Positions 35,705 to 43,907 of a stretch of DNA of 45,937 nt are shown here, piece after piece; position 1 is the stretch's first letter, and the number at the start of each line of letters is the position of its first letter. The translations under genes were made by a program, and so were the position numbers. The stretch is from positions 3,340-49,276 of IMG/VR virus record IMGVR_UViG_3300002460_000041. The stretch is one strand, 5' to 3'. The notes below the pieces were generated by a model, which saw only the letters and a program-made list of their open reading frames with translations, made no database searches and was not told where the DNA came from. Source of the DNA: a virus.

Positions 35705-36112
35705 ATGGCCGGCTTTACACCAGACGAAGGCGAAACCCTGATCGGGCAGGTGATCTTCCAGCGCACGCACGCCGACAGGGACGCAACCCTGGAACTGGGC
35801 CTGTTTACGAACGTCGCTCCGGGCGAGACGATCACCAACGCCACGATCACGGAACCGACTGGCACTGGATACGCGCGCATTGCACTGACCGATGCAAGCT
35901 GGTCTGTTACAGGCGGCGTTGCCAGCTACGCCCAGCAGACCTTCACGGGAGGGGCGGGCGGATGGACGGGCTCGATCCAGGGCTATTTCATCGCAAGCGT
36001 ATCTGCCGGCGGCACAAAACGGTTGATTGCTATAGAGGTTGATGCGGTTGGCCCTTACACAATCAACGTGAACGACACGTACAAGATCACACCGAACATA
36101 ACAATCGCATAG
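35705..36112 (+). CDS. virion protein, beta-rich
   Basis: 135 residues, Thr/Gly/Ala-rich, with alternating strands such as 'ATLELGLFTNVAPGE', 'ASWSVTGGVASYAQQTF' and 'PYTINVNDTYKITPN'. This pattern (an N-terminal charged strand, then a jelly-roll-like core) recurs in phage capsid decoration or appendage proteins. Lies one base after the preceding stop. Ends with TAG. Confidence 0.6.
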   Translation: MAGFTPDEGETLIGQVIFQRTHADRDATLELGLFTNVAPGETITNATITEPTGTGYARIALTDASWSVTGGVASYAQQTFTGGAGGWTGSIQGYFIASVSAGGTKRLIAIEVDAVGPYTINVNDTYKITPNITIA

Positions 36113-36125
36113 CTATTGGTGGACT

Positions 36126-37415
36126 GTGGCTATCGCCTTTGTCAACGCAGGCACGGAAGGCAGCGGCTCGGGAGCTAGCGTCTCTCCCGGCTCGCCCGCC
36201 AGTCCGCAGAATGGCGACATCTGGCTTTGCGTTGTCCATTCGTCGTCCACGTCGCGCGTGATCTCGATGGATGCGGCCTGGACGCAGATCGTGCAGTCGG
36301 CAAGTACGACGGGCCGCCTCGCCGTGTTCTGGTTCCGCTACGCCGGCAGCACACCCACGCTCACGGTGAGCCGCGGCGGCACGGGCACGCAGGGCTTCAA
36401 CGCTGGCATCGCCTCGTTCCGGGGCTGCGTTGCCAGTGGATCGCCGGTTGATGTGCAGAGCACAGCCGCCACGGGCACCGACGCCAGCATCGAGTTCAAC
36501 AGCCTAGCCGCGCCGTCGGTGGATGGCTGCATGTTGATCTGCGCGGACGGGGCAAGTGACGACAACGCCCGCAGCACTCTCCCTGCTAGTTTTACCAATG
36601 CCTTTGAGGACACGCTGACCGGCACGCAACGGGCGTATGTTTCCAGCACAGGCGCGCCCGACACGTCCTGCGCGATCCATTATTTACTCCAGGCCACCAA
36701 GGCTGCCGTGAGCGGGTTGGTGGATACGATGGCCGCCGCCGACCCGTGGGTAAGCATCTTGTTCGCACTGAAACCGGGCGCAGCCGCGTTTTCCATAACC
36801 GGCGCTGTAACAATAACGCCGGCTGTGGCTTCCGCAATGGATTTTACACGCAACGCGAGTATTGCGGGAGCAGTGACCGTTACGCCTTCCGTGGCGTCTG
36901 CGATGGACTTCACCCGCAACGCCAGCATTGCCGGAGCGGTGACGATCACGCCGTCAATAGCGTCCGCGATGCAGTATGCAGTCGCCGGCAATGAGATAGC
37001 CGGAGCAGTGACGGTGACGATATCCGTTGCGGCGGAAATGGACTACACCTTCAACCCGTCTATCGCCGGGGCTGTCACTGTAACTCCGGCCGTAGCGTCT
37101 GCGATGACGTACAACCTGAAAGCGTCCATTGTCGGGTCCGCCACGGTATCGGCGTCAGTGCTGGCCATTATGATCTATAACCTGAATGCCTCAATCGTGG
37201 GCGCCGTGACAGTAACTCCCAGCATTGAGGCAACCATGGAATCAGGCGGTCAGAAGGCCATTGCGGGAGATATTACGATTTCTGCGCTGGTGGCAGGGGG
37301 CTTCGCGCACACAGCCGTTCCAACCGAGCCTGTGCCTTTGACTGCGACACAGCTTAAAATGGCCGCTTTGAAAAGGTGGCGTTGGACACCAACTGAAGGA
37401 AGGCCGCGGAAATGA
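36126..37415 (+). CDS. virion surface protein with 22-residue repeats
   Basis: 429 residues from a GTG at 36126. Residues 1-215 form a beta-rich domain ('NGDIWLCVVHSSS', 'AVFWFRYAGSTPTL'). Residues 223-395 are eight degenerate copies of a 22-residue unit like 'SIAGAVTVTPSVASAMDFT', Thr/Ser/Ala-rich. The C-terminus is short and basic. Such repeat stalks are common in capsid or tail fibres, and the many Ser and Thr could carry sugar. It lies between the radical SAM enzyme and WbqC-like genes; its stop overlaps the next start (ATGA). A natural candidate for a glycosylated virion protein, but this is inference. Confidence 0.6.
   Translation: MAIAFVNAGTEGSGSGASVSPGSPASPQNGDIWLCVVHSSSTSRVISMDAAWTQIVQSASTTGRLAVFWFRYAGSTPTLTVSRGGTGTQGFNAGIASFRGCVASGSPVDVQSTAATGTDASIEFNSLAAPSVDGCMLICADGASDDNARSTLPASFTNAFEDTLTGTQRAYVSSTGAPDTSCAIHYLLQATKAAVSGLVDTMAAADPWVSILFALKPGAAAFSITGAVTITPAVASAMDFTRNASIAGAVTVTPSVASAMDFTRNASIAGAVTITPSIASAMQYAVAGNEIAGAVTVTISVAAEMDYTFNPSIAGAVTVTPAVASAMTYNLKASIVGSATVSASVLAIMIYNLNASIVGAVTVTPSIEATMESGGQKAIAGDITISALVAGGFAHTAVPTEPVPLTATQLKMAALKRWRWTPTEGRPRK
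36792..37311 (+). repeat. eight degenerate 66-bp tandem repeats
   Basis: Each unit codes a form of '(A/P)SIAGAVTVTPSVASAM' plus a six-residue spacer. Units 1-3 are most alike, later units drift, so copies arose by duplication and then diverged. Copy number may vary between related phages. Confidence 0.8.
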
Positions 37416-38176
37416 AGCTCTGCATCATGCAGCCCGCCTATCTGCCCTGGCCGGGCTATCTGGACAGGATCGCCCAATCTGATCTGTTTGTGGTGATGGA
37501 CGATGTGCAATTTGAGCGCGGGTCCTTCATCAATCGGAATAAGATCAAGGACCCGCACGGATGGCGGTGGATCACCGTCCCGGTGAAGCTGAAAGGGCAC
37601 ATGCACTCCACCATCGCTGAGACGCGCATTGACGACACGCGCCGCTGGGCGGAATCGCACATGAAGCAGATTTTCCATGCGTACAGCAAGGCGCCCCGCT
37701 TCTTCGAGAACTTCAAGCTCCTGGAACAGCTCTACCAGTACGACCGGGGAACGATTGCCGATCTCTGCATCTTCCAGTTGGACGCCCTGTGGCTCCCGCA
37801 GTACGGGATCAAGACGCGAATGGTGCGGATGCCGCGCCGGCTGGACTATCTGCACAAGACGAGCCTGGTGCTGGCGATCTGCCAGCACTTTGGAGCCACG
37901 GAATACCTGTCAGGGCCGCTAGGGCGGGGCTACCTGGGCGCGATGGATGGAGAGGGGATCGCGGTGTCGTTCCACGACTACACGCCGCCCATGTACCCCC
38001 AACTGTGGGGCGATTTCATTCCCGGCCTGTCGATTTTGGACTACTGGATGATGGAGGATAGGAACCCATGGGAAAATCAGTCCTTGTCGTTGTTGCCCAC
38101 CCTGACGATGAAGCCCTCGGATGCGGAGGAACCATCGCCAGCCACGTCGCCGCCGGCGATCAAGTCCATGTCCTGA
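37412..38176 (+). CDS. WbqC-like protein
   Basis: 254 residues. 'MKLCIMQPAYLPWPGYLDRIAQSDLFVVMDDVQF' at the N-terminus is the hallmark of the WbqC family; 'RNKIKDPHGWRWITVPVK' and 'ILDYWMME' near the end are also typical. Family genes lie in O-antigen and glycan clusters and probably act in amino-sugar modification; the chemistry is not settled. The last 36 codons overlap the LmbE gene and look like read-on sequence ('EEPSPATSPPAIKSMS'). Start overlaps the virion gene by ATGA. Confidence 0.8.
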   Translation: MKLCIMQPAYLPWPGYLDRIAQSDLFVVMDDVQFERGSFINRNKIKDPHGWRWITVPVKLKGHMHSTIAETRIDDTRRWAESHMKQIFHAYSKAPRFFENFKLLEQLYQYDRGTIADLCIFQLDALWLPQYGIKTRMVRMPRRLDYLHKTSLVLAICQHFGATEYLSGPLGRGYLGAMDGEGIAVSFHDYTPPMYPQLWGDFIPGLSILDYWMMEDRNPWENQSLSLLPTLTMKPSDAEEPSPATSPPAIKSMS

Positions 38177-38793
38177 TTTTCTGCGATGGGGGAACGGGAG
38201 TCCGAGGATACGAGCCGGACCGGCAATGGCGGGGGCGCATACACATGGCTGTCGCCGCGACAGCAGCTTGTGCCCCTGGGTTCGTAAACGCGCATCGAGC
38301 GGCTGGACTGCTTGGGGCGCAAAATCTCCGCGTACTGGATTTTCCAGACACTCGGTTTGAAACGCTCACGATCCTGGATTACGCGCATGAAGTGGAGCGC
38401 GCGCTGGATTTTCACAAGCCGTCCATCGTTTACACTCACCACGGCGGCGACCTGAATATGGATCATCGCTGGGTGCATCAAGCCGTGGTGGCAGCCTGCC
38501 GGCCCAAACCCGGCGCCCCCGTACAATCCCTCCTATTCTTCGAGACGCCCAGCTCTACGGAATGGGCTCAAGGATCCTTCCAGCCGTTCATCCCCACCGT
38601 CTTTCAGCCTCTCGCGCAATCCGCCTGGGATGCCAAGGAAAAGGCCCTCACAGAAGCCTACGGCGTTGAAATGCGAGGCCAGGGGCACCCCCGCAGCATC
38701 GAGGCGATCAAGGCCCTTGCCGTGGTCAGGGGGGCCGCTATTGGCTGCCCGATGGCCGAAGCGTTCATGCTTGGGCGGATCAGACTCGATTAA
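38068..38793 (+). CDS. PIG-L/LmbE family deacetylase
   Basis: 241 residues. The metal-binding and catalytic motif 'VAHPDDEALGCGGTI' is at residues 9-23, 'THHGGDLNMDHRWVHQAV' (second metal site HxxxDxNxDH) is at about 123-140, and the C-terminal 'EAYGVEMR' is present. These zinc enzymes remove acetyl from GlcNAc-type sugars. Next to an acyltransferase, it could remove an acetyl from the sugar intermediate or from the finished sugar to let a different acyl group be added. Overlaps the WbqC-like gene by 109 bases. Confidence 0.85.
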   Translation: MGKSVLVVVAHPDDEALGCGGTIASHVAAGDQVHVLIFCDGGTGVRGYEPDRQWRGRIHMAVAATAACAPGFVNAHRAAGLLGAQNLRVLDFPDTRFETLTILDYAHEVERALDFHKPSIVYTHHGGDLNMDHRWVHQAVVAACRPKPGAPVQSLLFFETPSSTEWAQGSFQPFIPTVFQPLAQSAWDAKEKALTEAYGVEMRGQGHPRSIEAIKALAVVRGAAIGCPMAEAFMLGRIRLD

Positions 38794-38942
38794 AATGTGC
38801 GTTTCCTGACAAACCAACACCCAGCGCGGTTATTGTTAACCCGCCGGTAGACTCTCTAGGCTGAGCGACAGGGCGCAGCATCCTGCCCGCCCGCTCCAAG
38901 ACCTGGGTAAAACCCAGGCCCCGCAATGCCAGGGAGGTCCCC
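38794..38942 (+). promoter_or_regulatory. 149-base gap with hairpin before a virion gene
   Basis: No gene. It contains CCTGGGT-AAA-ACCCAGG (38902-38918), a 7-bp hairpin, and a smaller GGTTA/TAACC repeat near 38828. A ribosome site 'agggagg' precedes the ATG at 38943. The hairpin could be a weak terminator, an mRNA-stabilising stem or part of a late promoter region; no U run and no clear -10/-35 pair was seen. Confidence 0.4.
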
Positions 38943-39806
38943 ATGAGTCAGCAACGCGCGTTCGGGCGTCCGCGCCCCATCGCAGGGAAATCAGGAGTTT
39001 TCGACGCCACGCTCGTTCCGATGGCGTTTCTCGCCGCTGTTCGCACAGGTCCGCATCCGATCACCACCAGCGGCACGTCCAACCGCACCTTCACACTGGC
39101 CGCGTCCGTCACGGCCCCCGTCTACATTTGGGACGGGAACGACTACATCGAGCTGAAAGAGAACCTGTCGTACAGTTGGTCTACCGGCTCGACAAACTCC
39201 GCCATCGCCACGACCGGCGCCACGTCCGCTGCGAACACGCCTGGCGCGATTGGCGTGCGCTACTACTACGTCGGCTCCGCTTCTGACGGCACGATTCAAC
39301 TTCTGCCGTCCATCTCCAAGCCGTCCGCCGTGGAAGGGCCAATGGGCCTCAAGGTGCTCGGCCACCCCGGCCCGAGCCGCACCCGCGCCTGGACGTATGT
39401 GGGCTGGCAGTACATGAGCGCCACCGCCCCGACTCTCAGCTACTTCGTGAAGAAGGGGTACGTCTACCACGTTTCCAACTACGCCCTTGCAGGCGTGGAT
39501 ACGCAGCCCGGCGAGCTGTCCGCCGCTGCTGTGCCCAAGCATGACGGTGTGCGGCTGGGTGGATTCGTGGACGGCGGCGCAACCTCGGTGGCGGTGGAAC
39601 TCGGCGCGGCCACCGATGCGACGGCGACAAATGCTCTGGTTGGCGTGTGGAAAACGTTCGTGGCGGGGGTTTCCGCTGCGGCTGACGGCGTTGCATACGC
39701 TGGCTTCGACGACATCCCGGTCAGCACCAACGGCATCTTCGCCCACATTGCGGCCACGGCAACGGTCGTGAATGTCAACATCACGCGCATTACGGACGTG
39801 GTGTGA
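38943..39806 (+). CDS. virion protein, beta-rich
   Basis: 287 residues. Ala/Thr/Val/Gly-rich with well-spaced strands ('TFTLAASVTAPVYIWDG', 'AIGVRYYYVGSASDGTIQLLPS', 'YFVKKGYVYHVSNYALAG') and a C-terminal Ala/Val-rich domain. Size and composition fit a capsid decoration or tail protein. It sits between the LmbE gene and the MAF-like gene, again mixing virion and sugar genes. Own ribosome site; the next gene follows after 3 bases. Confidence 0.6.
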   Translation: MSQQRAFGRPRPIAGKSGVFDATLVPMAFLAAVRTGPHPITTSGTSNRTFTLAASVTAPVYIWDGNDYIELKENLSYSWSTGSTNSAIATTGATSAANTPGAIGVRYYYVGSASDGTIQLLPSISKPSAVEGPMGLKVLGHPGPSRTRAWTYVGWQYMSATAPTLSYFVKKGYVYHVSNYALAGVDTQPGELSAAAVPKHDGVRLGGFVDGGATSVAVELGAATDATATNALVGVWKTFVAGVSAAADGVAYAGFDDIPVSTNGIFAHIAATATVVNVNITRITDVV

Positions 39807-39809
39807 TTC

Positions 39810-40640
39810 ATGAGCCGATACACTCTGGAAGAAATCGCGGCTCAATACCGGGGTGCGAACATCGCCATTCTGGGCAATGGGCCAACGGTCATCTACCGGA
39901 ACGATCAAGGCGGGGTGATGGGTAAGGCGGATTTCTCACAATACCCGCACCCGCTCTGGTCGATCAACGGTGGGTGGCACTACCATCCGAATTCTTCACT
40001 CGGCTTCATGATGGACGACGTGCGTGGGCCGTCGATCCACGAGCATCCTGACCCGCCCTGGTACGTCGCGCTGGTCGAACATGCGACCATCCCGATCCTG
40101 ACCAGCAAAGCGTACCCGGATTTCCCCGCCCTGGTGGAATTCCCGCTGGCCGACGTGATGCGCTTCTTCGAGTTGGCGTACTTCGCCGAATCCATCAACT
40201 ACATGATCGCGTTCGCGGTCATGACGGGGGTGGAGCGGATCGAATTCTACGGCGCCGACTACATGAATGCGCGTCCGCAGGAACGCGCTTCTACCGAATT
40301 TTGGGCGGGTGTGTCGCACGGGCTCTGGCTCGCGCGCAAGCATTGGCGAGCCGCGAAGAAAAAAGCCTCGACCAAAGAGGCCCGCGCCCTGGAACGGATG
40401 TTCGCGCTCATGCCGGAAGGTCGGGAGCATGTGGGGGCTCAGATCGTGGTGTCGCCAGCATCTGAAATGATGAAAGCGCGCTACGACGAGTTGTACTACA
40501 TGCCCGGATTCTACGGCTACAACAAGGACTCGTTCCCGATCCGGTACGAGGAAAAGGGCGGCCCAGCCAATGTGAACGTGATTCTGGACGCTCCCTACAG
40601 CAGCAAGTGGTGGAGGCCGGTCACGAAAGAGGCAGCGTGA
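39810..40640 (+). CDS. short MAF/DUF115-like putative sugar transferase
   Basis: 276 residues. Rossmann-like start 'GANIAILGNGPTVIY' and a mid-protein 'TGVERIEFYGADYMNARPQ' parallel the motility accessory factor (MAF, DUF115/MptE-like) family, whose members transfer pseudaminic or legionaminic acid to flagellin in several bacteria. Here it could move the phage-made sugar to a virion protein. The similarity is from motif order only; many phages carry such proteins without known activity. It sits between two virion genes; GTGA overlap with the next. Confidence 0.5.
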   Translation: MSRYTLEEIAAQYRGANIAILGNGPTVIYRNDQGGVMGKADFSQYPHPLWSINGGWHYHPNSSLGFMMDDVRGPSIHEHPDPPWYVALVEHATIPILTSKAYPDFPALVEFPLADVMRFFELAYFAESINYMIAFAVMTGVERIEFYGADYMNARPQERASTEFWAGVSHGLWLARKHWRAAKKKASTKEARALERMFALMPEGREHVGAQIVVSPASEMMKARYDELYYMPGFYGYNKDSFPIRYEEKGGPANVNVILDAPYSSKWWRPVTKEAA

Positions 40641-40927
40641 AAGAGGTTCACGTTGACAGCCCGCAGGTACAGAGCGGTTTCTATGCCGCGCAGCCGCATA
40701 TCGAGAAACGGCACTGGCCGTACCGCTCGCAGACGCCGCGGGCGAATCTCAGCAACTTGGCGGACATCGCGCCAGCCGAATTCGATGCGACCAAGTGCCC
40801 CTTGTGCGGCGGCAAGGGGCGCAAGTGGGTTCCAAAGAATGCGCGCACGGGAAGCCTCCGCAATGTCCCGTGCGAGTGCAGTTCATCGAGCCTTCCGGGC
40901 TTGAGCCCCGGCCGGCCAGGAGAATGA
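40637..40927 (+). CDS. small protein with zinc knuckle
   Basis: 96 residues from a GTG at 40637 that overlaps the previous stop. An N-terminal 'YAAQPHIEKRHWPYRS' is followed by 'TKCPLCGGKGRKW' and 'NVPCECSSSS' (CxxCGGKG and CxC), like a DnaJ-type zinc site. Widespread next to phage head genes; perhaps a head-assembly accessory. Confidence 0.55.
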   Translation: MKEVHVDSPQVQSGFYAAQPHIEKRHWPYRSQTPRANLSNLADIAPAEFDATKCPLCGGKGRKWVPKNARTGSLRNVPCECSSSSLPGLSPGRPGE

Positions 40928-40930
40928 ACC

Positions 40931-41644
40931 ATGAGCTATCTTCACTATCTCAACGCTTTCGGCGATGCGAACAAGCTCCGCCGGCAAGTGTTCTGCTACA
41001 CGCCCACCCTCGAAGCGGCCGTGCAAGGCCCGACGATTGGGGTGGCCTGCAATGCGAACCCCACGATCTACGCGGATGCGGAGGCGTTGCTGACCATCGA
41101 CAACACGGCGAGCCGGTCCGACGGAGACAATGTTTTCGTCTACCCCGTGCAGATCGAAATGTGGTCAACCGTGCGCGGCACGGCTGGCACTTTCGCGGCC
41201 GTGCGCTGGGTACTGGACAACGCCACGCGCTGGTCAAGCGGCGGGGCAACGCTGGTGGCCGCCTCGACGTACTACGACACGCTGACCGGCTACACGAACA
41301 CCACGCCCAAAGGACAGATTCACTTCGGGGACGTGGCCTGCATCACGAATTCCGCGCAGAAGATCGCGCATGAATCCTTGCTGCAAGCAGGGGCCACCAT
41401 TTTCGCCATCGGCGATACGCATGTGTTCACGTTCGGCGAAGTGGCTGCGGTTGGGTCCAGCCGTAAGAATGTCTCCACGGAGGCATCGGAGCCGGGTGTG
41501 TTCTTGCACTCCGTCCCGCCCATTTCCATCGGGCCGGGCTGCTCGCTGCTGCTGCAACCGCTGTTCACGATCATGACCGCAGCGGCCAGCTTCGGCATTT
41601 CCGTGGTCACGCTGGAACTCGGACATCCGCGTGAGACGGCGTAA
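40931..41644 (+). CDS. virion protein, beta-rich
   Basis: 237 residues. Thr/Ala/Val-rich with strands 'DNVFVYPVQIEMWSTVRG' and 'GTFAAVRWVLDNATRW', a Gly-rich middle, and a C-terminal 'SFGISVVTLELGHPRE'. Directly upstream of the portal gene, so a head or neck component is likely. The three-base gap to the previous gene suggests tight operon packing. Confidence 0.6.
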   Translation: MSYLHYLNAFGDANKLRRQVFCYTPTLEAAVQGPTIGVACNANPTIYADAEALLTIDNTASRSDGDNVFVYPVQIEMWSTVRGTAGTFAAVRWVLDNATRWSSGGATLVAASTYYDTLTGYTNTTPKGQIHFGDVACITNSAQKIAHESLLQAGATIFAIGDTHVFTFGEVAAVGSSRKNVSTEASEPGVFLHSVPPISIGPGCSLLLQPLFTIMTAAASFGISVVTLELGHPRETA

Positions 41645-41657
41645 CCCGTGAGGCTCT

Positions 41658-43814
41658 ATGGCCCATCGGCATAAGCCGAGGCGCATGAAGGCAGAGCGCA
41701 TGCTTGTCACCACGGAAAACGTGGTACGAGCGCCGCGCTCTGTCTTTGCCGGAGACGACCGGGCCAATCTCGTTCCAGGCATGTCGGAAGAAGAAAAAAG
41801 CGCGGTGGTGTCCATCGTCACGTCCCGCCACGGAACAGCCCGCGAGCAGACGGAGAAGATCGCGGCCAAGATGGACAAGTGGGAGAAACAGTACAACGGG
41901 GAATGGCAGAGCCCCGAGATCGACGACGAGAAGATTTTCCTGCCCAAGACACGCGAACAGGTGCAGGTGATCTACGCCTACATCATGCTCCTGGTGTCTC
42001 AGCTCGATCCGTTGGTCACGATGCGCCCGCAGGTGTCCTCGATTTGGGCATCCAAAGAGGAATACAAGCGCGCCAAGGTGGCCGAGGCATTGACCGACTA
42101 CCACTTCGATGACCTGTGGAAAATCCGGGACGACGTGTTCCCGCGTTGGTTGAAAGCGTTCCTCAAGCACACCATGGCGGTGTGGAAGGTGACGTACCGT
42201 GAAGATGCGTTCCTGCCCGATCTCAAGATCGACGTGGTAGACCGCTCCCTGCTGTACATCGACCCGGTAGCCCGCGATTTGCGCGATGCGCGCTGGGTGA
42301 TCGAGCGGTACTACCTGCCGCGCTCCGAAGTCCAGAAACGCATCGACGACAAGCACTGGTCCGTGCGCGCCGATCTGTACGACAAGGTGATGCACAACAC
42401 CGTGCAGATCGACGAGGCCAACCTGCGGCGGTTCTATGGAGACAACTTCAACAGCCAGTTCTCTGTGGAAGAAGATGAATTGATCGAGTGCTGGGATTAC
42501 TGGCAAGCGCCGGTTAAGGGGCTGCAAGACGCCTATGCAGTCATGCTAGGCGGCGAATCTGGCGAATTGGTGCGCTACGGCCGCAACCCATTCCCGTACA
42601 AGGGCATTCCGTTCCGGGCCAAGTCCTACGATCCGAACGAGTTCCGCCCCGACGGTACGGGGCTGGTGGAGCAGTACCGCCCGATTCAGGAGGTTGTGAA
42701 CAACTTTCTGAACATGCGGATAACGGACGTGCGGAAGAACATCACCCGCCCCGTGGCCGCGACGGGCCGGTTCATCACGACACAGACGCAACAGGACTTC
42801 AAGGACGGCAACAAGATCGTGCGGCTCTCCGATGAGGTCATGGAGGCTTCGCGCGAGCCCAGCTTTGACCTGCGCAAGCACTTCTTCGAGTTGCCCATCG
42901 GCACGAGCACGCAAGAGTTGCTGATTGCCGATCTGCCCTTTGTGCTGGGCCAAGGTAAGGAAGCGGTCAACGTCTCTGACGTGTTCCGGGGCCAGGCCCC
43001 GCCGCATCAGGCCACGCTCGGCCAAGTGCAGGAACAGCTCAGCCGCAACCAGGGGGTGTTCCGCCCGATCTACCTGCAAGTCATGCGCGGCTTTGAGGAA
43101 CTGGCGGAAATCTGCATGGCATATTTCAGGGAGCCGGAGTTTTTCCCGACCAGTCGCATCATCCAGATCATCGGCCAAAACAGGTACTCGGACGTGCTGG
43201 AATCCTGGCACAACCCAGGCGGCAATATGTTCGTGCGCGAGGTCACGGCGGACGAAATGGACGTGGATGTGACCATTGACGCCGTTCACGCCGCCGATGC
43301 GCTGGCCTCTCGCACCTTCCTGATTACGAGCCTGGAGCAAATCTTCCAGTCCGTCGGCCAGATTCCCGAGTTGTACACGGAACTGCGCAAGGAACTGGAC
43401 TTCTCCCGCGTTGTGGAAATGATGCTCAACGCCTCTGGTCACGACATCGAGGGCATCCGGCTCTCCCCGCAGGCCAAACAACAACGCGATCAGGAGCAGC
43501 AGGCCAAGCAGCAACAGGCGATCCAAATGCAGCAGATGATGATGCAGATGGAAGCGCAAATGAAGTCCATGCAGGAACGCGAGAAGGCCATGGCGCAGGC
43601 GCAGGGCAAGATGGCCGTCGATACCAATAAGGCCAAGCTGGACGACACCGCCATGCGGAACGAACTGGTGTTGGATCATGAGTCGGAAGTCCAGCAAATC
43701 AAGATCAAGGTGCGCGAGGAATTGCGCGCCGATTTGAAGCGCATGATCGAAGAAGCGGCCCTGGAAGCGAAGGGCGCGGAAGCGGTCGGGCACGGGAACA
43801 ACGTGAATCAGTAA
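41658..43814 (+). CDS. portal protein
   Basis: 718 residues, a typical large portal. Helical N-terminus, then a core with 'QLDPLVTMRPQVSSIW', 'RSLLYIDPVARDLRDARWVIERYYLPRSEV', 'FPYKGIPFRAKSYDPN', 'LVEQYRPIQEVVNNFLNMRITDV' and 'FRGQAPPHQATLGQVQEQLSRNQGVF', all usual in podovirus-like portals. A Gln/Met-rich coiled coil (about 595-650) and acidic barrel end follow. It forms the dodecameric channel for packaging and ejection. It lies upstream of scaffold and capsid genes. Confidence 0.88.
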   Translation: MAHRHKPRRMKAERMLVTTENVVRAPRSVFAGDDRANLVPGMSEEEKSAVVSIVTSRHGTAREQTEKIAAKMDKWEKQYNGEWQSPEIDDEKIFLPKTREQVQVIYAYIMLLVSQLDPLVTMRPQVSSIWASKEEYKRAKVAEALTDYHFDDLWKIRDDVFPRWLKAFLKHTMAVWKVTYREDAFLPDLKIDVVDRSLLYIDPVARDLRDARWVIERYYLPRSEVQKRIDDKHWSVRADLYDKVMHNTVQIDEANLRRFYGDNFNSQFSVEEDELIECWDYWQAPVKGLQDAYAVMLGGESGELVRYGRNPFPYKGIPFRAKSYDPNEFRPDGTGLVEQYRPIQEVVNNFLNMRITDVRKNITRPVAATGRFITTQTQQDFKDGNKIVRLSDEVMEASREPSFDLRKHFFELPIGTSTQELLIADLPFVLGQGKEAVNVSDVFRGQAPPHQATLGQVQEQLSRNQGVFRPIYLQVMRGFEELAEICMAYFREPEFFPTSRIIQIIGQNRYSDVLESWHNPGGNMFVREVTADEMDVDVTIDAVHAADALASRTFLITSLEQIFQSVGQIPELYTELRKELDFSRVVEMMLNASGHDIEGIRLSPQAKQQRDQEQQAKQQQAIQMQQMMMQMEAQMKSMQEREKAMAQAQGKMAVDTNKAKLDDTAMRNELVLDHESEVQQIKIKVREELRADLKRMIEEAALEAKGAEAVGHGNNVNQ

Positions 43815-43907
43815 GCCGTCCGGCGGTGCGGCGATCTCCGGGTCGCGGCATTCGGTCGGCCACGCAAGGTTCCGCAAGGGACCGGCACCATCAGCCGTGA
43901 GGATGAA

